5,328 nt of DNA from Rhizobacter sp. (GTDB taxonomy: Bacteria; Pseudomonadota; Gammaproteobacteria; Burkholderiales; Burkholderiaceae_C): assembly GCA_025351675.1 (NCBI GenBank), contig JANXVK010000205.1, forward strand, positions 1 to 5,328, written 5' to 3'. Shown here in pieces: positions 4,971-5,328 of the stretch. How positions within the stretch are numbered: the stretch's first letter is position 1; every line of letters starts with the position of its first letter. The translations under genes and the position numbers were made by a program. Below the pieces are notes generated by a model. The model was not told where the DNA came from. It searched no databases and saw only the letters and a program-made list of their open reading frames with translations.

Positions 4971-5328
4971 ATGAATGCCCAATCTCCACTCCTCCTGCTG
5001 CTGTTGCTGCCACTGCCACTGTGCGCGCTGCTGACTTGGGCATCCGCGCGTTGGTTCTACCGGCGCTCGATACGCCGGTTGACCGATCGGATCACCAAGA
5101 TCCAGGTCGACCGCGAAGCGCTGACGGAGCAAGTCAAGCGGGCCAGACAGCAGCTCGGCCAGGTTCAGCTCGATATGGCGACCTGGCGCAAGGCGGTTGC
5201 GACGGCGCGCCACGCCCAGAGCGACGCCAAGCCCGCCGAACCGCAGCTCGCCGCTGCGGCGGCAGCGGCGGCGGTCGAGCCCGCGTCGAGCATCAAGTCG
5301 CGGCTCGACATCCCGAGCGGGCTCGTGT
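4971..5328 (+). CDS. Membrane-anchored coiled-coil protein of unknown function (3' truncated by window edge)
   Basis: ATG 4971 opens a frame that stays open to the window end, giving 119 visible codons. Residues 5-23 form a leucine-rich hydrophobic segment that reads as a signal anchor rather than a cleaved signal. It is followed by a strongly basic patch (RWFYRRSIRRLTDR, 27-40), which by the positive-inside rule puts the rest of the protein in the cytoplasm. Residues about 38-84 are charged and helical, with coiled-coil character. Residues 93-101 are nearly pure alanine, and SSIKSRLDIPSGLV (106-119) follows to the edge. No catalytic motif is visible and I do not recognise the family. No clear ribosome binding site precedes the ATG; the window's largest inverted repeat ends 20 bases upstream. 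The gene is divergent from the GGDEF-EAL gene, so shared control is possible but unproven. Length and C-terminal domains are unknown. Confidence 0.7.
   Translation, partial: MNAQSPLLLLLLLPLPLCALLTWASARWFYRRSIRRLTDRITKIQVDREALTEQVKRARQQLGQVQLDMATWRKAVATARHAQSDAKPAEPQLAAAAAAAAVEPASSIKSRLDIPSGLV

Noticed and set aside
4986..5034. CTG/CTC-rich tract as a phase-variable repeat
   Set aside because: The units are irregular (CTC, CTG, TTG, CCA) and simply encode the leucine-rich membrane anchor.

Overview
The window is GC-rich and densely coding, with codon use typical of a high-GC proteobacterium. An ohrR-ohr pair, a stand-alone MshEN-domain protein and a membrane GGDEF-EAL protein together suggest a betaproteobacterium (Burkholderiales/Rhodocyclales type). 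That placement is an inference from gene style; there is no rRNA or other phylogenetic marker here.

Layout from left to right. Positions 2-208 are the 3' end of a + strand gene, probably an ABC-F ATPase, closed by a GC-rich hairpin at 218-236. Next is an organic-hydroperoxide defence unit: an AT-rich operator region (264-290), ohrR (309-791, thiol-based MarR-family repressor) and ohr (829-1254, thiol peroxidase). All key redox residues of both proteins are visible. A compound hairpin (1277-1313) follows.

The second half looks like a cyclic-di-GMP neighbourhood. A + strand gene (1433-2500) encodes a 355-residue protein whose C-terminal ~150 residues match the MshEN/T2SSE-N domain of type II secretion and type IV pilus ATPases, but with no ATPase attached. 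It converges on a - strand gene (2561-4789) for a seven-helix membrane protein with intact GGDEF (including the inhibitory I-site) and intact EAL domains. A strong inverted repeat at 2510-2544 lies between the two 3' ends and probably terminates both.

Upstream of the GGDEF-EAL gene is a 181-base divergent intergenic region (4790-4970) holding a long near-perfect inverted repeat (4892-4950). A + strand gene of unknown function (4971 to the window edge) then begins; it encodes a membrane-anchored coiled-coil protein.

The peroxide unit is conventional. The least ordinary items are the orphan MshEN protein with an unfamiliar N-terminal half, the membrane sensor of the GGDEF-EAL protein (which looks like an MHYT domain without its signature residues), and the long inverted repeat in the divergent promoter region. 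No mobile element, CRISPR array, tRNA or rRNA was seen.
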